The notes under the pieces: generated by a model
What the model was told of the DNA's origin: nothing
What the model saw: the letters and a program-made list of their open reading frames with translations, nothing else
Database searches by the model: none
Program-made: the position numbers and the translations under genes
In this document: in pieces, positions 17,666-24,429 of the stretch
Layout of the letters: each line of letters opens with the position of its first letter
Position numbering within the stretch: the stretch's first letter is position 1
Assembly (NCBI GenBank): GCA_030447545.1
Contig: JAUJOV010000010.1
Coordinates: forward strand, 1-62,971
From: Sphingomicrobium sp.
GTDB taxonomy: Bacteria; Pseudomonadota; Alphaproteobacteria; Sphingomonadales; Sphingomonadaceae
Length of the DNA: 62,971 nt
Direction of reading: 5' to 3'

Positions 17666-18943
17666 ATGGTGATGGTGCAGAAGGACAGCAGCGGCCTGTA
17701 CCCGGAGGCCCGCCTGGAGCCGAAGCCGAACGAAGCCGCGAAACTGCGGCCCCGGCGAATTCGCGAGGGCCCGCTCGATGCAGTCCATGTCTTCTGGCTG
17801 GCAGGGATGAGCTGTGACGGCTGTACGGTCTCCGTGTCAGGCGCAACGCATCCCAGCATCGAGGATCTTCAGAACGGGACCATTCCCGGACTGCCGAAGA
17901 TGATCCTGCACCATTACGTCCTGTCGACTGAATCCGGAGAGGAATTCGTCGAGAATTACCGCATGGCGTGGAAAGGCGAACTCGAAAGTCCCTATGTCGT
18001 GGTTTACGAGGGCTCGATCGCTAACGAGGAAATCGCACACCGAACCGGAGGCTTCTGGGCGAGCATGGGGACGGAGCCGGACCCCGAAGAGCCGGAGGGG
18101 CAGCGCTCGATACCTACGGCCGAGTGGATGAAGCGAATGGCCCCGGGGGCCGCGGCGGTCATCGCGATCGGCACCTGCGCCACCTGGGGCGGCATCCCAG
18201 CGAGCGCTGGCAACCCTACCGGCTCGATGAGCCTGATGGATTACCTGGGCAAGGATTATCGCAGCGCGTTCGGCTTGCCGGTGATCAACGTTCCGGGCTG
18301 CGCTCCCCAAGGGGATAATTTCACCGAAACCGTCGCTGCGATTTTCTACTATCTGCAAGGCATTGGACCGATTCCGGACATCGACGCGCTCGGCCGACCG
18401 GCCTGGCTGTTCGCCGAGACGGTCCATCGCGGCTGCACTCGCGGATCCTGGTACGAGGAAGGCACCTTCGCCAAGGAATATGGCGACAAGGAATGCCTGG
18501 TCGAGCTCGGCTGCTGGGGCCCCGTGGTCAACTGCAACATCGTCAAGCGCGGTGCGATCAATCACGTCGGCGGCTGCATGGAGGCCGGCGGCGTGTGCAT
18601 CGGCTGCACGATGCCGGGTTTTCCGGACAAGTTCGAGCCGTTCTACACGGAACCTCCCGGTTCGATCATCTCGACCACCGGTTCCAAAGCGCTCGGCTCG
18701 TTCATCCGGCCGCTTCGCAAGGTGACTCAGAATTCGCAGAACCGGGAGCCGCGGTGGGACGCCGAGCATGATGTGCCGAGCGCCTGGAGCGAGGTCGGTG
18801 AGCCCGGCCCCGTGAAGAAGGTCGAAGAGTGGCTCTATCGAATGTGGCAGGGCACGAACGGGGAGAGGCCCGGGCGCGAGGGGAAAGATAGAAACTGGGG
18901 CGGCACTCGCCCGGGACGCGACGAGGACTACCCGACGGGCTGA
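17666..18943 (+). CDS. hhyS: [NiFe] hydrogenase small subunit, group 1h (Hhy)-like
   Basis: Electron-transfer subunit carrying three iron-sulfur clusters. 425 residues from the ATG at 17666, which follows an AAGGA site; the longer open frame upstream overlaps hypE and is not coding. Cluster-binding segments: WLAGMSCDGCT (Cys50, Cys53), GTCATWGG, VPGCAPQGD, VHRGCTRGSWYEEG, ELGCWGPVVNCN and GGCMEAGGVCIGCTMPGFPD. There is no twin-arginine signal and no C-terminal membrane anchor, and the protein is longer than a classic periplasmic small subunit. These are traits of the actinobacterial-type, O2-tolerant high-affinity enzymes (group 1h), in which I recall one proximal-cluster ligand being Asp; I cannot identify that ligand here by eye. 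Without a signal the enzyme should lie in the cytoplasm. Confidence 0.93.
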   Translation: MVMVQKDSSGLYPEARLEPKPNEAAKLRPRRIREGPLDAVHVFWLAGMSCDGCTVSVSGATHPSIEDLQNGTIPGLPKMILHHYVLSTESGEEFVENYRMAWKGELESPYVVVYEGSIANEEIAHRTGGFWASMGTEPDPEEPEGQRSIPTAEWMKRMAPGAAAVIAIGTCATWGGIPASAGNPTGSMSLMDYLGKDYRSAFGLPVINVPGCAPQGDNFTETVAAIFYYLQGIGPIPDIDALGRPAWLFAETVHRGCTRGSWYEEGTFAKEYGDKECLVELGCWGPVVNCNIVKRGAINHVGGCMEAGGVCIGCTMPGFPDKFEPFYTEPPGSIISTTGSKALGSFIRPLRKVTQNSQNREPRWDAEHDVPSAWSEVGEPGPVKKVEEWLYRMWQGTNGERPGREGKDRNWGGTRPGRDEDYPTG

Positions 18944-18976
18944 TTTGCGGGCGTTCGATTGGCACGGGAGATCTGG

Positions 18977-19264
18977 ATGGCCGATTACGATCAATGGGCG
19001 CTTTGGTGGGCCGCAGGAGCCGCGGTTGTCCTCATCGCCGCTGCCCTGTTGATCTGGATCCTGCTCGTCGCCCGCGGCATCGAGCGCCACGCGCGGCGGG
19101 CACTGGAAGCCGCCCGCCGCATCGAAGCGAACACCGGACCGACCTGGGGTCTCGTCGGCGCCCTCAACGCGCTGGAACGAGTGCGGGCGAGTGTGAAGGC
19201 CGCCGAGACGGCGCACGAAGGCGATTCGCAAGAGCCCGCGATGATCGAGGAGATGGGCCGATGA
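18977..19264 (+). CDS. Hydrogenase-locus small membrane protein 1
   Basis: First of five tiny membrane proteins lying between the small and large hydrogenase subunit genes. 95 residues: one transmembrane helix (about 8-31, with WALWWAAGAAVVLIAAALL), then a basic stop-transfer stretch ARGIERHARR and a long, charged, probably helical tail rich in Ala, Glu and Arg that contains ARRIEANTG. Positive charges after the helix place the tail in the cytoplasm. The ATG at 18977 follows a GGGAG site; an in-frame TTG at 18959 is possible. It overlaps the next gene as ATGA. No family is recognised. Confidence 0.8.
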   Translation: MADYDQWALWWAAGAAVVLIAAALLIWILLVARGIERHARRALEAARRIEANTGPTWGLVGALNALERVRASVKAAETAHEGDSQEPAMIEEMGR

Positions 19265-19542
19265 CCGCAACGGAGCTCGGCTGGATTACGCTTGGCGCCG
19301 GGGTTCTCGTTGTCGCGATCGTGACCCTCTTGCTGGTCATTCTGATCCGGACGGTGGACCGCATCAGGGCGGTGCTGGACGACGTCTGGACGACTGGACA
19401 GGAGATCGCCAACAATACCGCCAATCTGGACCTGCTGCGTCGAATGAACATGGTCGCCGTCGATACGCGTGCCACCGCGCGCACGCTCGCGGACCGGCGA
19501 CGCCGCGGAGTGGCCGGCGCGCCGGGGGAGGGCGCCCGATGA
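19261..19542 (+). CDS. Hydrogenase-locus small membrane protein 2
   Basis: 93 residues, not recognised as a known family. One transmembrane helix (about 7-29, WITLGAGVLVVAIVTLLLVIL) is followed by IRTVDRIRAVLDD and an amphipathic helical tail with the segment QEIANNTANLDLLRR, resembling the EANTG region of protein 1. The C-terminus is Arg-rich. It starts within the stop of gene 1 and ends within the start of gene 3 (ATGA both times), so equal or coordinated synthesis is likely. A cytoplasmic tail is predicted by the positive-inside rule. Confidence 0.8.
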   Translation: MTATELGWITLGAGVLVVAIVTLLLVILIRTVDRIRAVLDDVWTTGQEIANNTANLDLLRRMNMVAVDTRATARTLADRRRRGVAGAPGEGAR

Positions 19543-19838
19543 TCTGGCTGGCGCTTGCAACCGCGATCCTCGTTCTGCTGCTGTTCTGGATATTGTGGAC
19601 GGCGCTCGCTCGACTCTCGGCAGCGCTGATGGAGATCGGGGGCCCCTCGACCAGCTCGCCGGCCAGCGTGATGGCGAAGATCCGCTGGGGCGTGCGCGCG
19701 ATCGAGCGTCAGACCGACGGATTTGTGCCGCGAGCCCGTGAGCTCACCGACAATCTTTCGGCTCTGGCCAATGAACTCGGCTCGATTGCGGGCCCTGCCG
19801 CGGAGCGCACTCCACGCCGGCCGGGAGAGGCGCAATGA
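19539..19838 (+). CDS. Hydrogenase-locus small membrane protein 3
   Basis: 99 residues. The N-terminus itself is a transmembrane helix (about 2-24, IWLALATAILVLLLFWILW), followed by a linker rich in Ser/Pro and a helical tail containing KIRWGVRAIERQTDGFVPRA and a heptad-like ELTDNLSALANELGSI. No Cys or His able to bind a cofactor is present, so it is more likely structural (anchor, scaffold) than an electron carrier. ATGA overlaps on both sides. Confidence 0.8.
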   Translation: MIWLALATAILVLLLFWILWTALARLSAALMEIGGPSTSSPASVMAKIRWGVRAIERQTDGFVPRARELTDNLSALANELGSIAGPAAERTPRRPGEAQ

Positions 19839-20035
19839 GCGACGCGCCGTCTGCGGTCCTGATCATCTGGTGGGCGACGCTAGCCGCGGTGCTCCTGATC
19901 GGCGTTCCAGCCGCAACTCTGTTCCTGCACCGGATCTGGGGCGGGTCGCAAACGATCCGCACTTACGCCGCGGACACACGTGCGGCCGCGGAAGGCATCG
20001 CGCGCAACCTCGCGCCTGAGGGAAACGAGTCATGA
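19835..20035 (+). CDS. Hydrogenase-locus small membrane protein 4
   Basis: The shortest of the set, 66 residues: a transmembrane helix (about 8-30, LIIWWATLAAVLLIGVPAATLFL), then HRIWGGSQTIRTYAADTRAAAEGIARNL. The tail again has the alternating Ala/Thr/Ile pattern with a final A-x-x-I-A-x-N, similar to proteins 1 and 2. It has one His just after the membrane helix. Coupled by ATGA to both neighbours. Confidence 0.78.
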   Translation: MSDAPSAVLIIWWATLAAVLLIGVPAATLFLHRIWGGSQTIRTYAADTRAAAEGIARNLAPEGNES

Positions 20036-20286
20036 GCGTGCTGATCTGGCTGACGGCCGCGGTCGCCGCCGCCGTAGTCCTGGTTCTCGTCGGCTATCTC
20101 GTCGGCACCGGAATTAAGCTCACGCTCGCATTGCGCGACGTCAAGCACCTGGCCGGTGCGCTCGAGCGGGCAGCCGAAGGCACGATGCCGCTCGCGCAAG
20201 TGATTGACGGCCTCCACTCCGACCTGCGGCGGCTCGGCGAGGATGCCGACCGGGCCGCGGATCGGCTGGGCCCGCGACAAGGCTGA
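20032..20286 (+). CDS. Hydrogenase-locus small membrane protein 5
   Basis: 84 residues: N-terminal transmembrane helix (about 3-26, LIWLTAAVAAAVVLVLVGYLV), then a helical tail with LRDVKHLAGALERAAEGTMP and LHSDLRRLGEDADRAADRL, which has heptad-like hydrophobic spacing compatible with a coiled coil. It ends 11 bases before the large-subunit start, with the large subunit's own AAGGG site in the gap. It completes a set of five one-span proteins with the same layout, suggesting a multi-subunit membrane platform for the hydrogenase. Confidence 0.8.
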   Translation: MSVLIWLTAAVAAAVVLVLVGYLVGTGIKLTLALRDVKHLAGALERAAEGTMPLAQVIDGLHSDLRRLGEDADRAADRLGPRQG

Positions 20287-20297
20287 AGGGAAAGAAT

Positions 20298-22184
20298 ATG
20301 TGCTTCAAGAACCTGCCGATCGACTTCGACGAATCCGGCCGGGCCTTTTTGAAGGAAGCCATCCCCGATCCCTATAATCAGCGGGACATCGTAGCCAGTC
20401 CGCCGCCGCAGCTCGATCGAGGCAAGATCGAGGAGCTGCTTGCACGCAACGGCTACATCCAGTCGAAGGATTACGATCCCGTCACGCGCGTCGCAGGTGC
20501 GCTCGCGTTCCACACCGTCTGTAATTTCAAGGAACGCAAGGTGATCGAGGCGCGCTCGATGGCGACATTATTCCGTGGCTACGAAGTCATCACCATGGGG
20601 CGCGACCCGCGCGATGCAATCTTCATCACCAGCCGCGCCTGCGGGGTGTGCGGCGGCGTGCATTCCACCTGCTCGGCCATGGCCACGGAAATGGCCTTCG
20701 GCATCTGCCCGCCGCCGTTCGGCATCGTCATGCGCAACATCCTGCTGGTGCTCGATTTCCTCTACGACAATCCGCTGCACCTGTTCCTGCTGGCCGGCCC
20801 CGATTATTCCGAGCAGGTGGTCAAGCAGACCAGCCCCGAGCAGCTCGAGAGAGCCGCCACCTGGCTGTGCCCGCACTCCGACGTGCACGGCCACCGCACC
20901 ATGGCAGACCTGATGCGGGCGATGAATCCGCTTACTGGGGAATTGTACCTGGACGCGCTCCACATGACCCGGCTGACGCGGGAGGCCTATTCTCTCATCG
21001 GCGGCAAGTATCCGCACCCGCAGACCATCGTGCCGGGCGGCCTCAGCGCGACCGTCGATCCTTACGTCATGAACGAGCTGTTCCTGCGGCTGCAAAAGTT
21101 CTTCGATTTCTCGAAGAGGGTGGTCGGCGTCTGGGAGGACCTCACGGCCTTCTTCTACGAGCAGGACCCGCTCTATCGAAAGGTCGGCACGCGTAGCAGG
21201 AACCTCATCGACACCGGCATATTCGATCATCCCGACGTCTACGACGCGCGCTATGAAAACGCCGGCAAGTGGGGAGACAAGAGATGGGCGACGCCGGGCG
21301 TAATCCTCGACGGCGAGCTGGTCACGACGGACCTTCACCAGATCAACATCGGCATCGAGGAGTTCGTCGACCATTCCTATTACGAGCAATGGACCTCCAC
21401 CCGGCACGAAGCTGATCCGGCGGGAAATCCGCTTAGCCGCTTTCACCCGTGGAACGAGGAGACCAGGCCAAGGCCGGAGGGCCACAACTGGAAGGAACGT
21501 TATTCGTGGAGCAAGTCACCGCGCTGGGACCGCCAGGCGGTCGAGGAGGGCTGCTACGCCCGGCTGTGGAACACCGCGGTCGGCAGGAAGATGCCGGAAA
21601 GCCGCTACATGACCTCAACCGGCCATTCGCTGCAGATGAAGCTGCCGAGGGGCAGGCTTCCGGAGATGGAGATCGAATGGTCGGTGCCCGAGGACTGGAA
21701 CGCGTTCGAACGCAACCGCGCCCGCGCCTACTGCATCGCCTTCCATGCGCTCGTCGCGCTCGAGAACTGGGAAATCGGAATGCATCTTCTGCGGCAGGGG
21801 GAGACCGCGATATCCACCGACTTCACGCCGCCCAAGAAGGGGCAGCAGCTCGGCGTCGGCTTCTGGGGCGCCGGCCGCGGCGGCCTGACCCATCATCTGG
21901 AGATCCAGGACGGTGTCGTCGCGAATTACCAGATTCTGACTCCCTCGACCTGGAATGCGTCGCCGCAGGACCCGTGGGGCAATCCGGGTCCCTATGAGGA
22001 AGCGGTGCTCAACACGCCGCTGATCGAGAGCACGGACGATCCGCAGAAATTCAAGGGCATCGACATTCTCCGTGCAATCCGCAGCTTCGATCCGTGCATG
22101 CCCTGCACCACCCATGTGCACGTCAGCGGGTCGGACCGGGTGATCACCACCGACGTCAACACTTGCGCATGCGGAGTTGAGTGA
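20298..22184 (+). CDS. hhyL: [NiFe] hydrogenase large subunit, group 1h (Hhy)-like
   Basis: Catalytic subunit, 628 residues, binding the Ni-Fe(CN)2CO site and oxidising H2. The N-terminal ligand motif is TSRACGVCGGVHSTCS (Cys115, Cys118) and the C-terminal one is DPCMPCTTH (Cys600, Cys603, His606). A 22-residue extension follows His606 and should be removed by the maturation protease encoded downstream. The two motifs have the CGVCGGVH / DPCMPC form that I associate with group 1h. The start ATG follows AAGGGAAAG. Separation of the small- and large-subunit genes by 1.35 kb of small membrane-protein genes is unusual, since the two are normally adjacent. Confidence 0.95.
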   Translation: MCFKNLPIDFDESGRAFLKEAIPDPYNQRDIVASPPPQLDRGKIEELLARNGYIQSKDYDPVTRVAGALAFHTVCNFKERKVIEARSMATLFRGYEVITMGRDPRDAIFITSRACGVCGGVHSTCSAMATEMAFGICPPPFGIVMRNILLVLDFLYDNPLHLFLLAGPDYSEQVVKQTSPEQLERAATWLCPHSDVHGHRTMADLMRAMNPLTGELYLDALHMTRLTREAYSLIGGKYPHPQTIVPGGLSATVDPYVMNELFLRLQKFFDFSKRVVGVWEDLTAFFYEQDPLYRKVGTRSRNLIDTGIFDHPDVYDARYENAGKWGDKRWATPGVILDGELVTTDLHQINIGIEEFVDHSYYEQWTSTRHEADPAGNPLSRFHPWNEETRPRPEGHNWKERYSWSKSPRWDRQAVEEGCYARLWNTAVGRKMPESRYMTSTGHSLQMKLPRGRLPEMEIEWSVPEDWNAFERNRARAYCIAFHALVALENWEIGMHLLRQGETAISTDFTPPKKGQQLGVGFWGAGRGGLTHHLEIQDGVVANYQILTPSTWNASPQDPWGNPGPYEEAVLNTPLIESTDDPQKFKGIDILRAIRSFDPCMPCTTHVHVSGSDRVITTDVNTCACGVE

Positions 22185-22703
22185 GTGGGAAGAACGCTGG
22201 TCGGTGGCGTTGGCCACTACCATTTGTGCGATTTTTCTGTCGGGCCGGCGCTGAGTGAACGGCTCGCCGCCGAGGCTTGGCCGGACGACGTCGTGGTTGA
22301 GGATCTGAGCTATGGGCCGGTGGTCGTCTGGCACAGGCTGACGGACGAGCAGCCGCCCTTCGAGCGCTGGGTCCTTTTCGGCGCAACGCGTCGGGACCGC
22401 GCGCCTGGCACGATTACCGCATATCGCTGGGACGGGGTCCTGCCCGGCACCGAAGAAATCCAGGCCCGCGTCGCGGAGGCGGTCGGCGGCACGGTGGATC
22501 TCGACAGCCTCGTGATCATCGCCGCCGCGCTCGGTGGCGCTCCCTCGCAAACATGCGTGATCGAGATCGAGCCGCTGATCGAAGAGGTCGGAGAACGGAT
22601 GAGTGCCCCGGTGGAGCGCGCTTGCGAGCAGACCCGCGCGCTTGTGCGGTCGATCGTCGCCGGCACATCGCCGCCTCTGCCCAATGCACCTCTCGGAGGC
22701 TGA
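22185..22703 (+). CDS. Maturation-protease-like protein lacking the catalytic residues
   Basis: 172 residues, starting with GTG directly after the large-subunit stop. The N-terminus GGVGHYHLCDFSVGPALSERLA parallels the GxGNxLxxDDGxG motif of the HyaD/HupD protease family, and VVVEDLSYGPVVVWHRL occupies the place of the second strand. The Asn and the metal-binding Asp/Glu and His of true proteases are not in their places. It therefore looks like a non-catalytic paralogue of the next gene. Possible roles are recognition of the large-subunit precursor or of the small subunit, but this is inference. I know of no characterised homologue. Confidence 0.65.
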   Translation: MGRTLVGGVGHYHLCDFSVGPALSERLAAEAWPDDVVVEDLSYGPVVVWHRLTDEQPPFERWVLFGATRRDRAPGTITAYRWDGVLPGTEEIQARVAEAVGGTVDLDSLVIIAAALGGAPSQTCVIEIEPLIEEVGERMSAPVERACEQTRALVRSIVAGTSPPLPNAPLGG

Positions 22704-22709
22704 GCCGCG

Positions 22710-23228
22710 ATGGGCGGCATTCTCGTGGCAGGCATGGGCAACGTCCTGAGAGCGGACGATGGCTTCGGAGTGGCCGTCGCGCAGGCGCTTGCGGCGCGCT
22801 CGTTGCCGCTGCAGGTGCGGGTCATTGAAACCGGGATCGGCGGCATGCATCTCGTCCACGAGCTGATGGAGGGGTTCGATGCGCTCGTGATCGTCGATGC
22901 GGTCGATCGCGGCGCAGAGCCGGGCACGCTTTTCATACTCGAGCCTGAAGCCTCCGACCCGAACAGTTTAACCCCGCAGGAGGCGCAGGCGCTGGTCTCC
23001 GACATGCACAACACGGTGCCGGCCCGCGTGTTGATGCTCGCCAAGGCGCTCGGCGTGCTGCCCGGGATCGTGAGGATCGTCGGCTGTCAGCCAGCCGACT
23101 GCGATCCAGTGTCGATGGACATGAGCGGCGCTGTGCGGCACGCAGTGGACACGGCAGTCATGCGGATCGAGGAGTTGATCGAAGAGGTGATGGTGGCGAC
23201 CGAGGAAAGCCATGCCGAACGGGCTTGA
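22710..23228 (+). CDS. hupD: Hydrogenase maturation endopeptidase (HyaD/HupD family)
   Basis: Removes the C-terminal extension of the large subunit after the Ni-Fe centre is in place. 172 residues. The family motif GMGNVLRADDGFGVAVA carries the metal-binding Asp16; Asp63 in LVIVDAVDRG and His100 in SDMHNT are the other two expected metal ligands (E. coli HybD uses Glu16, Asp62 and His93). The last 17 bases overlap the next gene. The 22-residue tail on the large subunit confirms that a substrate exists in this operon. Confidence 0.92.
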   Translation: MGGILVAGMGNVLRADDGFGVAVAQALAARSLPLQVRVIETGIGGMHLVHELMEGFDALVIVDAVDRGAEPGTLFILEPEASDPNSLTPQEAQALVSDMHNTVPARVLMLAKALGVLPGIVRIVGCQPADCDPVSMDMSGAVRHAVDTAVMRIEELIEEVMVATEESHAERA

Positions 23229-23586
23229 CCCCGTCGAGCGGCTCCGCTGCCGGGACGAGGTGCTGCAGGTCCTCTTCTGGCTCTCGGGCGAAGGGTTCGA
23301 AAAGGACATGACTCCGGAAGGAGTCGCGAAATTCACCGGCCTCGACACCGACGTCGTCCGATCGGTGCTGGCGGACGCCGTTGCAGCCGGTCTTGCCGAA
23401 GCGGTTTCCGGCGGCCGATTTGAACTGAGCAGGGACGGCAGGCGCGAAGGGGGCCGCCGCTTCGTGGAAGAATTCGCCGACATCCGTGCCCGCGAAACGC
23501 ATGGCGGCGGATGCAGCGACCCGGATTGCGACTGCCATACCGGAATGGCGGCGCCCTGCATTCACGCTCACCACGGAGCCTCATGA
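23212..23586 (+). CDS. Winged-helix protein with Cys/His-rich metal-binding tail
   Basis: 124 residues, unknown family. Residues 5-85 look like a small winged-helix domain (DEVLQVLFWLSGEGF, TPEGVAKFTGLD, LADAVAAGLAEAV, then GGRFELSRDGRREG as the wing). The C-terminal tail holds Cys101, Cys106, Cys108, His109, Cys116, His118, His120 and His121, dense enough for one or two metal sites. The gene overlaps the protease gene and is two bases before the CooC-like ATPase. Together with that ATPase, and because no hypA or hypB lies in this window, it could serve as a nickel chaperone; alternatively it is a metal-sensing regulator of the operon. Confidence 0.75.
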   Translation: MPNGLDPVERLRCRDEVLQVLFWLSGEGFEKDMTPEGVAKFTGLDTDVVRSVLADAVAAGLAEAVSGGRFELSRDGRREGGRRFVEEFADIRARETHGGGCSDPDCDCHTGMAAPCIHAHHGAS

Positions 23587-23587
23587 G

Positions 23588-24403
23588 ATGAAGATCGCGG
23601 TCGGTGGCAAGGGCGGCTCGGGCAAGACGACATTTTCGGGGACACTCGCCCGTGCGCTCGCCCAGTCGGGACATCGAGTGCTGGCGATCGATGGCGATTC
23701 GAACCCCAATCTCGCCGTCACGCTCGGCATCCCAGGCGGCGCCGCACAGGAAATCCCTGCATTGCCGCGCGACCTGCTCGTCGATGCACCGGCCGACGGC
23801 GGCGCTCGCCGCCGGATGCTCGGCAGACCGCCAGCCGAAGTCATCGAGAGCTATGGCGTCGCTGGCCCGGACGGGATTCACCTGATCCTGGGTGGCCGCG
23901 TCGGCCATGCCGGAACGGGCTGCATGTGCGGTGCGCATGCGCGGGTCCGGACGCTGCTTGGAGAGCTGATCGGCCGGGAGTGGCAGGATCAGGACGTCAT
24001 CGTCGACCTTGAGGCAGGGCTCGAAAACTTCAGCCGCGGCACGCCCCGTTCCGTCGATGCCATTATCGTCGTGCTCGAACCATTCTACCGGTCGATGGAA
24101 ACCGGCCGGAGAGTCTGGGAACTCGCTCGTGAACTGGGCGTGGGGCGGGTCTGGGCCGTCGCCAACCGTATCCGCAGCGAGGCCGATCTCGACGCGGTCC
24201 AAAGCTTCTGTGAAGCTCACGGTACGGAGCTGATCGGAGCTCTCCCGTTCGACGAGGCGCTGCTCGACGCCGACCGCGCCGGCAAGGCGCCGATCGATCA
24301 CGACCCTTGCTCGCCCGCAGTGATGCAGGTGCGCAGGATAGCAGAAAGTCTGTTCGACCGACCAATCAGGGGAAAAGCCGGATCGGAGGCAGAGCCGGCC
24401 TGA
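23588..24403 (+). CDS. CooC-like P-loop ATPase, candidate nickel insertion factor
   Basis: 271-residue SIMIBI-class ATPase of the MinD/CooC type. Deviant Walker A GGKGGSGKTT at residues 6-15, switch region DGDSNPNLAVTLG, and DLEAGLENFSRG as Walker B/switch II. A CxC motif, GCMCGAH, sits at Cys112-Cys114; in the carbon monoxide dehydrogenase nickel factor CooC1, as I recall, the dimer binds Ni through a CxC at the same residue numbers. CooC usually serves CODH, but no cooS is present and the gene is embedded in a hydrogenase operon. It is therefore a good candidate to replace or supplement HypB in loading nickel. A short gap of 26 bases separates it from the last gene of the locus. Confidence 0.88.
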   Translation: MKIAVGGKGGSGKTTFSGTLARALAQSGHRVLAIDGDSNPNLAVTLGIPGGAAQEIPALPRDLLVDAPADGGARRRMLGRPPAEVIESYGVAGPDGIHLILGGRVGHAGTGCMCGAHARVRTLLGELIGREWQDQDVIVDLEAGLENFSRGTPRSVDAIIVVLEPFYRSMETGRRVWELARELGVGRVWAVANRIRSEADLDAVQSFCEAHGTELIGALPFDEALLDADRAGKAPIDHDPCSPAVMQVRRIAESLFDRPIRGKAGSEAEPA

Positions 24404-24429
24404 AGAGAGTGACTGCGAGGGGGTGAGGG

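Noticed and set aside
17837-19270. 477-residue minus-strand open frame opposite the hydrogenase small subunit and first small membrane gene
   Set aside because: Low-quality composition, no motif, and opposite a gene with all cysteine ligands in place.
20568-21485. 305-residue minus-strand open frame inside the hydrogenase large-subunit gene
   Set aside because: Lies entirely opposite a well-supported gene with intact motifs and shows no recognisable domain.
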